This document shows, piece by piece, positions 7,229 to 16,222 of a stretch of 64,000 nt of DNA (position 1 is the stretch's first letter; every line of letters begins with the position of its first letter). The notes under the pieces are model-generated. The model ran no database searches. It saw only the letters and a program-made list of their open reading frames with translations, and was not told where the DNA came from. Origin of the DNA: Bacteroidales bacterium (lineage in GTDB: Bacteria; Bacteroidota; Bacteroidia; Bacteroidales; F082). A program made the position numbers and the translations under genes. The DNA is taken from positions 1 through 64,000 of the forward strand of contig JAKSMW010000009.1 of NCBI GenBank assembly GCA_024400395.1, written 5' to 3'.

Positions 7229-8995
7229 ATGAAGTTGTCTCGTATTCTATTGATTGTCATGGCTTTAATGTTGGTGTCATGCAATTCTAGCGAAATTAAA
7301 AAACGCACCGTCCACGTCATTTCTACCGGCGACGTTCACGGAGCTTGGTTTGATGAGGATTACTCTGACCCAGAGAAGATTCATTCGAGTCTGCTCGCCG
7401 TAAGCAAGAAAGTCAACGACTTACGCGATTCGGTCGGCTCGGAGAATGTGATTCTCATTGATGGCGGCGACTGTTTGCAAGGAAATGTAGCCCCGTATTT
7501 TTACAATTATGAAAATTCGGAGGATCCGCATCTTTTCCCTCAGATAGTGAATTATATGGGCTATGACTGCGTCGTCGTTGGAAATCACGACATTGAGACG
7601 GCGCATCCGGTTTACGATAAGGTGAGGGAGGAAATGGACGGGTACGGCATCCCTTGGCTTGCCGGAAATGTCATCGATGAAAACGGTGACATTTATTTCC
7701 ATGAATATACGGTTGTCGAGAAGGCGGGATTGAAAGTTTTAATCCTCGGATACACGAATCCGAATATTCCGGAGTGGCTTCAGGAAGAGAAGTGGAAAGG
7801 CATGAAGTTTGAAAGCCTGCTTCCATACGTGCAGAATCGTGTTGATGAGATAAAAGCGAAGGTGAAACCGCAGGTTACAATTGTGGCGATACATTCCGGC
7901 ACTGGGAAAGGTGACGGTAAAATATTTGAAAATCAAGGACTTGACCTGCTTAATAGCTTGAATGGCGTTGACCTTCTGATAACGGCCCACGATCATCAGC
8001 CGATAGTGTTGAAAAACGGAAAGACTGTCCTCATGAATTGTGGGTCTTCGGCGGCAAAAGTCGGTCACGCTGTGATTGAGGTGACAACAAAAGGTGATAA
8101 AGTGTTGGATGTCAACGTGAAAGCGTCTGTCGAGGATGTTGATAAAAATGATGTTGATGTCGCAATGAAAGAGAATTTTGATGAGATGTATGGCTTGGTG
8201 AAAAATTTCACGAATCAGAAAATCGGGACTATTGATCAGACGATAAACACCAAAGATGCATTCAAGGGGAAGTCGCTTTATGTGGATTTTGTCAATACGG
8301 TTATGATGAAGGCGACAGGTGCGCAGATTTCGTTTTCCGCACCGTTGACCTACAACGGAACTGTTGCGTCGGGCGACTTTATCTATCGTGATTTAAGAAC
8401 TATTTATCCGTTTGAAAATGAATTGGTTATGCTGAAGATGAAAGGCAGCGAGATTAAGGGCTTCCTTGAGTTTTCTTACGATAAATGGATAAATGTCTGC
8501 AATTCTGACGATGTCGTGAATCCTGACGCCCATGTTCTGAAAATCATTGAAAAAGACGACCCGCGTAATGGCACGAAAGGTTGGGCTTTTGAAAACAAAT
8601 CGTATAATTTTGAGTCGGCGGCTGGTTTGATATACACGGTTGACATTACGAAGTCGTTTGGTAACAGAGTGTGTATCAATGCGTTGGCTAATGGTGATGT
8701 TTTCGATTTGGATGAGTTTTACAATGTTGCGATGACTTCATACCGATTCAGCGGTGCCGGCGATTTGATGGATGAAGGTGCCGGAATCGGCAGGGAAGAG
8801 GCTGCGGGGCGTGTAGTGGCGAAATATCGTGAGATTCGCGATCTGATTGGCGAGTATATATTTGAGAATCAGAATATTACCACCGACATGATTTCAAATG
8901 TCAATGTTCTTGGGGAATGGAAGTTCATTCCAGAGGACATGGCTGCGCCGATGTTGGAAAGAGATATGAATCTGCTTTTTCAAAATGATAAATAA
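7229..8995 (+). CDS. 5'-nucleotidase/UshA-family metallophosphatase lipoprotein
   Basis: This 588-residue protein has a lipoprotein signal with Cys at residue 18 (MLVSCNSS). The N-terminal calcineurin-like phosphoesterase domain shows the two-metal ligands in GDVHG, GGDCLQG, GNHDIE, AIHSGTG and TAHDHQP. The C-terminal half matches the 5'-nucleotidase substrate-binding domain (ISFSAPLTYNGTVASGDF). It probably hydrolyses nucleotides or similar phosphoesters in the periplasm for scavenging. It is 16 bases downstream of the GH92 gene and probably shares its transcript; rimM follows after 17 bases. Confidence 0.9.
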   Translation: MKLSRILLIVMALMLVSCNSSEIKKRTVHVISTGDVHGAWFDEDYSDPEKIHSSLLAVSKKVNDLRDSVGSENVILIDGGDCLQGNVAPYFYNYENSEDPHLFPQIVNYMGYDCVVVGNHDIETAHPVYDKVREEMDGYGIPWLAGNVIDENGDIYFHEYTVVEKAGLKVLILGYTNPNIPEWLQEEKWKGMKFESLLPYVQNRVDEIKAKVKPQVTIVAIHSGTGKGDGKIFENQGLDLLNSLNGVDLLITAHDHQPIVLKNGKTVLMNCGSSAAKVGHAVIEVTTKGDKVLDVNVKASVEDVDKNDVDVAMKENFDEMYGLVKNFTNQKIGTIDQTINTKDAFKGKSLYVDFVNTVMMKATGAQISFSAPLTYNGTVASGDFIYRDLRTIYPFENELVMLKMKGSEIKGFLEFSYDKWINVCNSDDVVNPDAHVLKIIEKDDPRNGTKGWAFENKSYNFESAAGLIYTVDITKSFGNRVCINALANGDVFDLDEFYNVAMTSYRFSGAGDLMDEGAGIGREEAAGRVVAKYREIRDLIGEYIFENQNITTDMISNVNVLGEWKFIPEDMAAPMLERDMNLLFQNDK

Positions 8996-9012
8996 TTGAT
9001 ATATAATTTGTT

Positions 9013-9555
9013 ATGGCAAGAAAAGAATATACTCTGGAAGGATGTTTCTTCTTTGGAAAGATTACAAAAACCCACGGGCTGAAAGGTGAGGTGACGATAA
9101 AAGTCGATGCCGCCAACCCGTCTGATTTCAAGAATATCAACTATGTGATGATGGACGTGAACGGCGACATCGTGCCGTTTTTCATTGAAAGCTCGAAGAT
9201 GGCCGGCGACAAGATGTTTGTACGTTTTCAAGATGTGAAAACGGTGGAGCAGGCCGTGTCGTTCCTCGGAACGGCGGTTTATCTCCCGAATGAGATGTTG
9301 CCGGAATTGGATGATAACGACTTCTATTTCAAGGAAATAGTCGGCTTTAAACTCGTTGACGAAACATACGGCGAGGTCGGCATCATCAGCGATGTGCTCG
9401 AATATCCGACACAGGCTGTCATTCAGGTGATGAAAGACGGAAAGGAAATCCTCATCCCGATTCACGATGACATCATCAGAAAAGTGAATAAAAAAACTAA
9501 AGTGTTGAATGTCAATGCGCCGGAAGGACTTATTGACATGTATCTCTCAATTTAG
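9013..9555 (+). CDS. rimM: 16S rRNA processing protein RimM
   Basis: This 180-residue ribosome maturation factor binds S19 and assists assembly of the 30S head. The N-terminal beta-barrel has FGKITKTHGLKGEV and the C-terminal PRC-barrel has VGFKLVD, ending in EILIPIHDDIIRKV. The usual neighbours rpsP, trmD and rplS are absent; instead a tRNA methyltransferase gene follows after 2 bases, so the pair is probably translationally coupled. Confidence 0.93.
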   Translation: MARKEYTLEGCFFFGKITKTHGLKGEVTIKVDAANPSDFKNINYVMMDVNGDIVPFFIESSKMAGDKMFVRFQDVKTVEQAVSFLGTAVYLPNEMLPELDDNDFYFKEIVGFKLVDETYGEVGIISDVLEYPTQAVIQVMKDGKEILIPIHDDIIRKVNKKTKVLNVNAPEGLIDMYLSI

Positions 9556-9557
9556 GC

Positions 9558-10265
9558 ATGGACACACGACCGTTTTTTTTCAAGAAGTTCGGGCTTTTTC
9601 ATCATCGTTCAACGATGAAAATAGGGACTGACGCGATTCTTTTGTCGCGCTGGGTCGAGGTCAATCCCGACGATTACGTGCTTGACATCGGGACGGGCTG
9701 CGGTCTCATCCCGCTTATGCTTTCGCAAAAAGGCATTTATCACGCTGATGCCGTGGAAATCGACAGCGATTCGTTTGAAGAGGCTTCGACGAATTTCAAA
9801 AACTCCGCCTGGAGCGCGAACCTCGCTGTCTTTCATGAAGATGTGAAGACTTTCGCTGACAAGAATCTTGGCAAATACGATCTGATCATCTCAAATCCTC
9901 CGTTTTTCTTCGGCGAAAATGTACCGCAGAAAATCAAGAAAGGCTTGGCTCGTCATACAAACACGTTGAGTTATAATGATTTGCTCGTCGCTGTGAAAAA
10001 GATGCTCAAGCCTGACGGCCGTTTCGCCCTTGTGCTTCCGGCGATTGAGTCGAAAACATTCATGAAAAAAGCATCTGAAACGGGGTTTTGTCTCCAGAAG
10101 GAAATGAAAATCGTTCCGATTAAAGGTAAAGAACCGAATCGTGTTAATATGCAATTTGTTATTAATCAAGATGATACATACACGGAAACTTTTGTCTTAA
10201 GGAATGAGGATCATTCATTTACAAAAGAATATAAAGAGTTTTTAAAAGACTTCTATCTTGATTGA
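9558..10265 (+). CDS. trmN6: tRNA1(Val) (adenine-37-N6)-methyltransferase TrmN6 (YfiC)
   Basis: This 235-residue class I SAM methyltransferase has the family opening RPFFFKKFGLFHHRS and MKIGTDAILLSRW, the SAM-binding motif LDIGTGCGLIPLML, and the adenine-N6 catalytic motif NPPFF. E. coli TrmN6 methylates A37 of tRNA1(Val); the same target is inferred here. It follows rimM by 2 bases, joining two RNA-maturation genes. Confidence 0.9.
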   Translation: MDTRPFFFKKFGLFHHRSTMKIGTDAILLSRWVEVNPDDYVLDIGTGCGLIPLMLSQKGIYHADAVEIDSDSFEEASTNFKNSAWSANLAVFHEDVKTFADKNLGKYDLIISNPPFFFGENVPQKIKKGLARHTNTLSYNDLLVAVKKMLKPDGRFALVLPAIESKTFMKKASETGFCLQKEMKIVPIKGKEPNRVNMQFVINQDDTYTETFVLRNEDHSFTKEYKEFLKDFYLD

Positions 10266-10274
10266 AAAATTTTG

Positions 10275-10282
10275 TATCTTTG
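10275..10282 (+). promoter_or_regulatory. -7 promoter element of the small lipoprotein gene
   Basis: TATCTTTG 46 bases before the ATG at 10329, just after the stop of trmN6. Confidence 0.6.
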
Positions 10283-10328
10283 CCGCTTCAAATTTCAGAT
10301 AATTTATGTTGAAATAAATTTTTAAAAA

Positions 10329-10670
10329 ATGAAAAAAATATTGCTTATCAGTGCATTTGCACTTTCAATGTTGATGATGTCATGTTCGGACCCGATGGTC
10401 GGCTCATGGGTGATGCCAGCCACAAATTATAGTCCTGAACAAGGTTTTGAATTGAAGAAAGACGGAACAGCTGCGGACATTAATATGGATTTTCTGGAGC
10501 TGACGAGTTGGAAAAAGGAAGGCGACAAGCTGATCCTTACAGGAAAGAACACCGGTTCGGCCATTAACGGCGATTTCACTGACGAAATGACAATTGTTGA
10601 TGTCAACAAGGAAGAACTGAAACTTGAAACAGGTGGCGTCACATTGACTTACAAAAAGAAAGAATTTTAA
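10329..10670 (+). CDS. Small lipocalin-like lipoprotein
   Basis: This 113-residue protein has a lipoprotein signal with Cys at residue 19 (LMMSCSDP). The mature part starts with VGSWV, then alternates short hydrophobic strands with ELKKDGTA, WKKEGDKLILTG and GVTLTYKK. This is the pattern of Bacteroidota lipocalin-like lipoproteins. Function unknown; it is probably anchored in the outer or inner membrane on the periplasmic side. Carbamate kinase follows after 18 bases and may be co-transcribed. Confidence 0.75.
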   Translation: MKKILLISAFALSMLMMSCSDPMVGSWVMPATNYSPEQGFELKKDGTAADINMDFLELTSWKKEGDKLILTGKNTGSAINGDFTDEMTIVDVNKEELKLETGGVTLTYKKKEF

Positions 10671-10688
10671 TCTCTAAAATAATAAAGT

Positions 10689-11627
10689 ATGAGTAAATTG
10701 GTGGTTGTTGCTTTAGGTGGAAATGCATTGTTGAGAAGCAACCAAAAAGGAACGTATCAGGAACAGATTCAGAATGTTACGGAAACTTGTGAGGCTCTGA
10801 TGAGTTTCGTTTCAAATGGTGACAGAGTCATCATCGGTCACGGAAACGGCCCGCAGGTCGGCAATGTCATGCTTCAGCACGAAGCCGGCGCAAAGACGTT
10901 CGACGTTCAGGCGATGCCGATGGATTTCTGCGTTTCGGAGACACAGGGTTCTATTGGTTATCTTATCGAGACTGGTTTCCGCAAGGTTATGGCGCAGCGC
11001 AATATCAAGAGAAATGTTGTCACTTTGGTGACACAGGTTGTCGTTGACGGAAACGACCCGATGTTTAAGAATCCTACAAAGCCTGTCGGTCCGTATTACA
11101 CAAAGGAAGATGCCGAGAAATATGCGGCGGCTACGGGTTCTGTCTTCAAGGAAGACCCGAAGGGCAGGGGCTGGCGAAAAGTCGTGGCTTCTCCTAAACC
11201 GATAAAAGTTGCAAATATCGAAATCGTTGAACAGCTCGCAAATGCCGGTAACATCGTCGTGACAGTCGGCGGCGGCGGCATTCCAGTTGTTGAAAAAGAC
11301 GGTTATTACGCTGGCGTTGAAGCGGTTATCGACAAGGATCTCGCCTCTTCATTGACTGCTGTCGATGCAAAGGCTGACGAATTTTATATCTTGACAGATG
11401 TCCCTCAGGCTTATATCAATTTCCGTAAGGAAAATGAGCAGGCTCTTGGCAGGATCACTGTTGAGGAGGCGAAGAAACATCTCGCTGACGGTCAGTTCAC
11501 CGAAGGCTCGATGGCACCGAAGATGCGTGCGGCCATCAAGTTCGTTGAAGAGACTGGTCACGATGCTGTCATCACCGATGCCGCAAGTTTGGGAAATCCG
11601 AACGCAGGCACGAGAATCGTGAGATAA
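10689..11627 (+). CDS. arcC: Carbamate kinase
   Basis: This 312-residue amino-acid-kinase-fold enzyme makes ATP from carbamoyl phosphate and ADP. Visible signatures are VVVALGGNALL at the N-terminus, GHGNGPQVG for substrate phosphate binding, VTVGGGGIPVV, and the C-terminal FVEETGHDAVITD. Length is normal for ArcC. Arginine deiminase and ornithine carbamoyltransferase genes are not adjacent, so the source of carbamoyl phosphate (arginine, agmatine or a purine pathway) cannot be read from context. A strong hairpin follows. Confidence 0.94.
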   Translation: MSKLVVVALGGNALLRSNQKGTYQEQIQNVTETCEALMSFVSNGDRVIIGHGNGPQVGNVMLQHEAGAKTFDVQAMPMDFCVSETQGSIGYLIETGFRKVMAQRNIKRNVVTLVTQVVVDGNDPMFKNPTKPVGPYYTKEDAEKYAAATGSVFKEDPKGRGWRKVVASPKPIKVANIEIVEQLANAGNIVVTVGGGGIPVVEKDGYYAGVEAVIDKDLASSLTAVDAKADEFYILTDVPQAYINFRKENEQALGRITVEEAKKHLADGQFTEGSMAPKMRAAIKFVEETGHDAVITDAASLGNPNAGTRIVR

Positions 11628-11651
11628 GTTAAGAGATAAGAGAGGAGAGAT

Positions 11652-11704
11652 AAGAGAACGCGAAGCGACATTGAGGAAAATCCCATGTCGCTTCGCGTTC
11701 TCTT
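11652..11704. terminator. Bidirectional terminator hairpin between arcC and dnaB
   Basis: A perfect 20-bp inverted repeat (11652-11671 against 11685-11704) with a 13-base loop separates the convergent genes. Both sides are flanked by short A/T-rich stretches. A purine-rich direct repeat (GAGATAAGAG) precedes it. Confidence 0.75.
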
Positions 11705-11720
11705 GTCTTTAATCTCCTGA

Positions 11721-13307
11721 CTAAAATGGTATGTCGTCCAAATCGTTGTTCATTCTGGATTCGACGCGTTTGAAGCCGCTTTCTTGAGCTGGCGTTGAGA
11801 ATGCCGTGTTCGGCGCAAATTGTTTCGGTTCGTTTGGCATTGCGCCTCGGTCTGGCGTTGATGCTCCGTCGAAACTTGGTCCGCCGGCGGTGAGGTCTTG
11901 CTCAAGGTCTTCAAAACGAGCGTATTGTCCAACGAAACGAAGGTCGATGTCGCCGAGTTTGCCGTTACGGTGTTTGGCGATGCTGACGGTGGCGACACCT
12001 TTTGTGGAAGCGTGGTTCTCATCTTCCTGAAGTCCGTAATATTCAGGACGATAGATGAACAAAACCATGTCGGCATCCTGCTCGATTGCGCCGGATTCAC
12101 GCAGGTCGGAAAGGATAGGTTTCTTTGAACCCGGACGCGACTCAACGCTACGTGAGAGCTGTGACAGTGCTAAAACCGGAATGTTGAGTTCTTTCGCCAA
12201 ACTCTTCAACGAGCGGCTGATGGTGCTGATTTCCTGTTCGCGGTTGCCGTTCTTTTCTGTTTTTGCAGTCATAAGTTGCAGATAATCAATGAAAACCATC
12301 TGTATGTCATGTTGCTGTTTCAGTCGGCGGCATTTTGCTCTGAGGTCGAAGACGGAAAGCTGTGGCGTGTCGTCGATGAAAAGTTTCGCGTTGACAAGTG
12401 GTGATACTTTTGTATTCAGTTGTTGCCATTCGTATTCAGCGAGTTGTCCTGTGCGCAACTTGTCGGCGGTGAGTGATGTCTCTGCTGAAATCAGACGTGT
12501 GACGAGCTGTACTGACGACATCTCCAATGAGAAAAACGCGATCGGTTTGTTGAAATCGACGGCGGCGTTGCGTGCCATGTTGAGTGCGAAGGCGGTCTTA
12601 CCCATACTCGGGCGTGCCGCGAGGATGATGAGGTCGGACTTCTGCCATCCCTGCGTGATGCGGTCGAGGGCGGTGTAGCCCGACGGCACGCCGCGCAGTG
12701 CGGAACCGGCGTTCTTCGCCTTCTCGATGTCCTCGATGGCGAGCTTCACCAAGTCAGGCATCTGGTCGTAATTGCGGCGCAGGTTGTTCTCGCTTATCTG
12801 GAAAAGCTTGTTTTCGGCTGAATCAAGCAGGTCGAAAACGTCAGCCGAGTCTTCGTATGCGTCTTTGATTGTCTCTGTTGAAATGAGAATCAACTGGCGC
12901 TGTATGTATTTCTGAAGTATGATGCGTGAGTGGTATTCGATGTTTGCCGACGAAACAACGCGGTTGGTGAGTTGAGAGATGTAATACGGACCTCCAACAG
13001 CCTCAAGGTCGCCTGTTGACTTAAGATGATTTGTAACTGTCAGAATGTCAATTGGTTCTGACTTTGTGAATAAATCTTTTATTGCTGCAAAAATAATCTG
13101 ATGCGCTTCTTTATAAAAGACTTCCGGCATTAAAATGTCGATGACGGCATTGACGGCCTCTTTCTCAAGCATCAAAGCACCGAGTACAACTTCTTCCAAA
13201 TCAACGGCTTGCGGCGGAATACGCCCTTGTGCGCCAAGGAGTTCCGCTGGTAAAACTGATGTCTGTTGCCTGTTAAAACCGGCTTTTTTTAATGTTTCGT
13301 TGCTCAT
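11721..13307 (-). CDS. dnaB: Replicative DNA helicase DnaB
   Basis: This 528-residue hexameric helicase unwinds DNA at the replication fork. The N-terminal DnaB domain contains PPQAVDLEEVVLGALMLE. The RecA-like domain has Walker A AARPSMGKTAFALN, MVFIDYLQLM as Walker B, and LSQLSRSVESR with the arginine-finger region. The C-terminal tail after about residue 470 is low-complexity (Pro, Gly, Asn), ending DDIPF, which resembles SSB-type acidic tails. It starts at the ATG at 13307, 25 bases after a TAACTTTG box. No intein is seen. Confidence 0.97.
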   Translation of the reverse strand: MSNETLKKAGFNRQQTSVLPAELLGAQGRIPPQAVDLEEVVLGALMLEKEAVNAVIDILMPEVFYKEAHQIIFAAIKDLFTKSEPIDILTVTNHLKSTGDLEAVGGPYYISQLTNRVVSSANIEYHSRIILQKYIQRQLILISTETIKDAYEDSADVFDLLDSAENKLFQISENNLRRNYDQMPDLVKLAIEDIEKAKNAGSALRGVPSGYTALDRITQGWQKSDLIILAARPSMGKTAFALNMARNAAVDFNKPIAFFSLEMSSVQLVTRLISAETSLTADKLRTGQLAEYEWQQLNTKVSPLVNAKLFIDDTPQLSVFDLRAKCRRLKQQHDIQMVFIDYLQLMTAKTEKNGNREQEISTISRSLKSLAKELNIPVLALSQLSRSVESRPGSKKPILSDLRESGAIEQDADMVLFIYRPEYYGLQEDENHASTKGVATVSIAKHRNGKLGDIDLRFVGQYARFEDLEQDLTAGGPSFDGASTPDRGAMPNEPKQFAPNTAFSTPAQESGFKRVESRMNNDLDDIPF

Positions 13308-13331
13308 GTTTACATCTTAATTTTCGAGCCG

Positions 13332-13339
13332 CAAAGTTA
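13332..13339 (-). promoter_or_regulatory. -7 promoter element of dnaB
   Basis: TAACTTTG on the minus strand, 25 bases upstream of the dnaB start. Confidence 0.6.
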
Positions 13340-13384
13340 ATATAAATCGCCGTTTGTTTATAAGATGTTGATAACTTTTCCGTT

Positions 13385-14701
13385 TTAATGGCAAAAATGT
13401 GTGTAAATGTCACGCAAGGCTCTGTTTTCCAATTCCATGTCTCTGCTTATTGAGCTTCTCTCGTTTTCACTGAAAGCGTTCAGGATTATGCGGCTGTGTT
13501 CGAAGAGTTTTCTGTCTGAAAACAAACTTTCATAGACATTTTTCAATGAGAAATCATGTTTTGTTTTTTCATGATAAAAATGTGATTCACGAAGTACTTC
13601 TCTGAAATTCAATATTTTAAAGTTAATTTCTTTAGAGTCAACAATGCTGAATCTCTGCAATGAAGCCGTGATGTTTTGTGGTGCGAAACAGACGACTCGC
13701 TCAAAACCTGTGAGTTTTTCTTTCAGGATTTCAAGGCTTTCCTTCCATTTTGACATGTCATCGAGGCAGTTCCAGTTGTAAATCATGTCGAATTTGCCGT
13801 TGTTTGAAAGTATTGAGAACCCAATTATAAACTCGGTGTAAGGTTTGTCGCCGTCAAAAATCGGGATTGCCGGGGCGTAAAACAAAAGATTCAGAAACGC
13901 TGTGGTTTTGTTTCTTTCTCCAAGAAGATTGAAAAGTGATTTAAAATCAATGTAATACGTTTTTTGTCTTACGGCGTCGATTTGTTCATCGGAAAGTCCT
14001 TCGGTGTAAAGCTCGCTGTCTTCGGGGACGTCTTTCCAACAGTGTCCGTGGAACTCGCATCGATACGGAAACTCGCACTGTTTTCCTATCGGAATCTGTG
14101 GCGAGTGCGGCTGCATGATGGCTTCTTTGAATGTCTTGATTTTGTCGGCGATGACATTCTGATATTGTTCTGCGTAATCTTTAACTGATTGTAAAACAAA
14201 AAGTTGTGTCAAATCCAAGTCACCGTTTTTGACATAGTCGCCGTTTAAATACATGAGTTGAATGTCGGAAAGAGGCACTCCTGCGCCTTTCAGGACGTAA
14301 TATTGAAGAGCGGCGTCTTTGTAGTAAGTCTGGCTCAGACTCAACGAACTTTTCACTTCGATGGCGCGCCATTTATCGCCGTCGCGGACGATGATGTCGA
14401 GCATGATGAGGGTGTCATCGTATTGAAACACAGCCTCATACATGACATTGACATTGGGGTTGCCGAGGTTTTCCATCGTTTCTTTCACCATTTTGTCGAA
14501 AAGAGCAGGTGACTTCGGTGTCATGTTGATTCCGCCGGGGAAACATTGCTGGGCGAGTATGCCGACATCTGTGCCGCGGCGGAATTTGGCGATTTTTTCG
14601 AGACTGAGCTTGTCACGCAAAAACGGTCTGTTTTTGAAAAGATACAAGGCCTTGATGCATTGCTCGCCTTTGATGTATGTCGATTTTGATAAAATATGCA
14701 T
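13385..14701 (-). CDS. DUF2779-type protein with Cas4-like nuclease domain
   Basis: In this 438-residue protein, residues 90-120 form a PD-(D/E)XK nuclease core, with LDIIVRDG (Asp102) and AIEVKSS (Glu115, Lys117). Cys15, Cys209, Cys215 and Cys221 are placed as in Cas4/AddB-type iron-sulfur nucleases. The C-terminal part follows the DUF2779 pattern (PAIPIFDGDKPYTEFIIGFS), but the expected YFLDFE motif reads YYIDFK at 249-254, so one acidic residue of that RNase-H-like site is replaced by Lys. It may act on DNA ends; its role is unknown. It is separated from the MATE gene upstream by one base, so they form one transcript. Confidence 0.75.
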   Translation of the reverse strand: MHILSKSTYIKGEQCIKALYLFKNRPFLRDKLSLEKIAKFRRGTDVGILAQQCFPGGINMTPKSPALFDKMVKETMENLGNPNVNVMYEAVFQYDDTLIMLDIIVRDGDKWRAIEVKSSLSLSQTYYKDAALQYYVLKGAGVPLSDIQLMYLNGDYVKNGDLDLTQLFVLQSVKDYAEQYQNVIADKIKTFKEAIMQPHSPQIPIGKQCEFPYRCEFHGHCWKDVPEDSELYTEGLSDEQIDAVRQKTYYIDFKSLFNLLGERNKTTAFLNLLFYAPAIPIFDGDKPYTEFIIGFSILSNNGKFDMIYNWNCLDDMSKWKESLEILKEKLTGFERVVCFAPQNITASLQRFSIVDSKEINFKILNFREVLRESHFYHEKTKHDFSLKNVYESLFSDRKLFEHSRIILNAFSENERSSISRDMELENRALRDIYTHFCH

Positions 14702-14702
14702 T

Positions 14703-16007
14703 TTATTGATTATTAACAGATTGTAAAATATTTTTCTTCGCCATGAATGTCATCGACAGTCCACGGGCAAGCATGAAACCGAGGAATGAAATCCAGAGTC
14801 CGTGGTTGCCGAAAGCGGGCGTGAGGAAATACCAAAGCGGAAGGAATGTCGCTATCGATGAGATAATCATTGTGTTACGAATCGCTTTCGAGGCTGTCGC
14901 GCCGATGTAGATGCCGTCCCAAAGGAAAGCCGCCACGGTGATTATCGGGATGAGAGCCATATATATATAATAAGGTGTGACAGCCTCGATGATGGCGGCG
15001 TTGTCGGAGATTATTTTCACAAACGGTGTGGGGAAGAGAATGTAAAGTATTGTAAATGGGATAGTTATGAATGCGCCCCACTTGAAAAGACATTTGATGG
15101 CTTTGCGTAAATTGACATCGTCGTTGGCTCCGGTGAATTTCCCGACTATTGCCTCGCCTGCGTATGCGAAACCATCTGTGAAATAAGAGAAAATGTAAAA
15201 CGACTGAAGTATTATCATGTTGACTGATAATAAGTTATCGCCGAATTTTGCTGATTGATTCGTAAAGAAAGCAATTGTCAAAACAAGAAGTATGCTTCTT
15301 ATCATCAGGTCGCCGTTGACTCTGAAAAATCGTTTTAACTTGCTGACATCCAATAAAATATCAAGTTTTATTCTGATGAGGTATCTTTTGTATTTCGTGA
15401 ACAGGAAAATCAGTGCGGTCGTGAGTCCGCAATATTGTGCGATGACGGTTCCGAGTGCCACACCGGCGACGTCTTGCTTGAAAATGACGACAAACAAAAC
15501 GCTGAAGATTATGTTGAAACCATTGATAATGATTGCGATAGTCATCGGAATCTTTGTGTTTTGCAAACCAATGAACCATCCGTTGAAACAATATAGGAAC
15601 ATATTTGCCGGTGCCGCCCAAATCCTTATATAGAAATAGGTGATTGCGAGATTCTTGACCTCATCGCTTCCGTCGAGGATGAGAAAACTTAGTCTCGCTA
15701 TCGGATTTTGCAGACAAAGTATTAACAATGAGGCTGTTATGGCGATTGACATTGACCTGAAAAGCGAATAGCTTATCTCCGATTCGTCGTGACTTCCCAC
15801 CGATTGAGCCGTGAAACCTGTCGTTCCGGCCCGCATGAAACTGAAAAACGAATACATTACGCTGAAAATAGTTCCTCCGAGTGCTATCGCCCCGATGTAT
15901 GCCGGCGAACTGAGATGTCCCATCAGCATCATGTCAACAAGTCCTAATAACGGAACTGTTATGTTGCTGATAATGTTAGGTATAGCGAGTTTTAATATTG
16001 AACGGTT
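14703..16007 (-). CDS. MATE-family multidrug/Na+ antiporter (DinF-like)
   Basis: This protein of about 434 residues has twelve predicted membrane segments and the MATE pattern AIPNIISNITVPLLGLVDMMLMGH at the start (given here in two runs: AIPNIISNIT, then VPLLGLVDMMLMGH). It probably exports cationic compounds or metabolites by H+ or Na+ exchange at the inner membrane. The open frame extends to a TTG at 16028, but that codon overlaps the TATTTTTG box at 16026-16033, so I prefer the TTG at 16007, which gives a leader of about 12 bases; this start remains uncertain. It is the first gene of a two-gene unit with the DUF2779 gene. Confidence 0.88.
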   Translation of the reverse strand, partial: NRSILKLAIPNIISNITVPLLGLVDMMLMGHLSSPAYIGAIALGGTIFSVMYSFFSFMRAGTTGFTAQSVGSHDESEISYSLFRSMSIAITASLLILCLQNPIARLSFLILDGSDEVKNLAITYFYIRIWAAPANMFLYCFNGWFIGLQNTKIPMTIAIIINGFNIIFSVLFVVIFKQDVAGVALGTVIAQYCGLTTALIFLFTKYKRYLIRIKLDILLDVSKLKRFFRVNGDLMIRSILLVLTIAFFTNQSAKFGDNLLSVNMIILQSFYIFSYFTDGFAYAGEAIVGKFTGANDDVNLRKAIKCLFKWGAFITIPFTILYILFPTPFVKIISDNAAIIEAVTPYYIYMALIPIITVAAFLWDGIYIGATASKAIRNTMIISSIATFLPLWYFLTPAFGNHGLWISFLGFMLARGLSMTFMAKKNILQSVNNQ

Positions 16008-16025
16008 CAAAACAATAATTTTTTG

Positions 16026-16033
16026 CAAAAATA
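16026..16033 (-). promoter_or_regulatory. -7 promoter element of the MATE gene
   Basis: TATTTTTG on the minus strand. It overlaps the most upstream possible start codon and so decides for a shorter protein. Confidence 0.5.
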
Positions 16034-16046
16034 TAAAAAATTCTCC

Positions 16047-16075
16047 TTGACATATTTATAATTGTCGTATATTTG
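16047..16075 (+). promoter_or_regulatory. Distal promoter upstream of the coiled-coil lipoprotein gene
   Basis: TTG at 16047 and TATATTTG at 16068-16075 are spaced as Bacteroidota -33/-7 boxes. It would start a transcript about 200 bases upstream of the gene and run into the hairpin at 16096-16128. Confidence 0.45.
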
Positions 16076-16095
16076 CACGATTAAATTTTACGGCG

Positions 16096-16128
16096 ATGTG
16101 GAAGCCTGTAGCCGATTTCCACATTTTT
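16096..16128 (+). terminator. Terminator-like hairpin in the leader of the coiled-coil lipoprotein gene
   Basis: ATGTGGAA at 16096-16103 pairs with TTCCACAT at 16117-16124, followed by five T. It could attenuate transcripts starting at about 16080. A third TTCCACA copy (16127-16133) lies just after it. Confidence 0.4.
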
Positions 16129-16214
16129 CCACAGAGTCAGACAAATTTGATTAAAAATGTTGATACAAAAATTGTATTGAAAATCAATGATTTAAAATAA
16201 AAATGTAAAAAATA

Positions 16215-16222
16215 TATTTTTG
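16215..16222 (+). promoter_or_regulatory. Proximal -7 promoter element of the coiled-coil lipoprotein gene
   Basis: TATTTTTG 58 bases before the ATG at 16281. With the distal promoter it suggests two starts for this gene. Confidence 0.45.

Noticed and set aside
16096..16133. Possible DnaA boxes or replication origin (three TTCCACA words)
   Set aside because: Two of them are simply the arms of one hairpin; no dnaA, no AT-rich unwinding element with ordered boxes, and no strand-wide switch of gene direction is evident.
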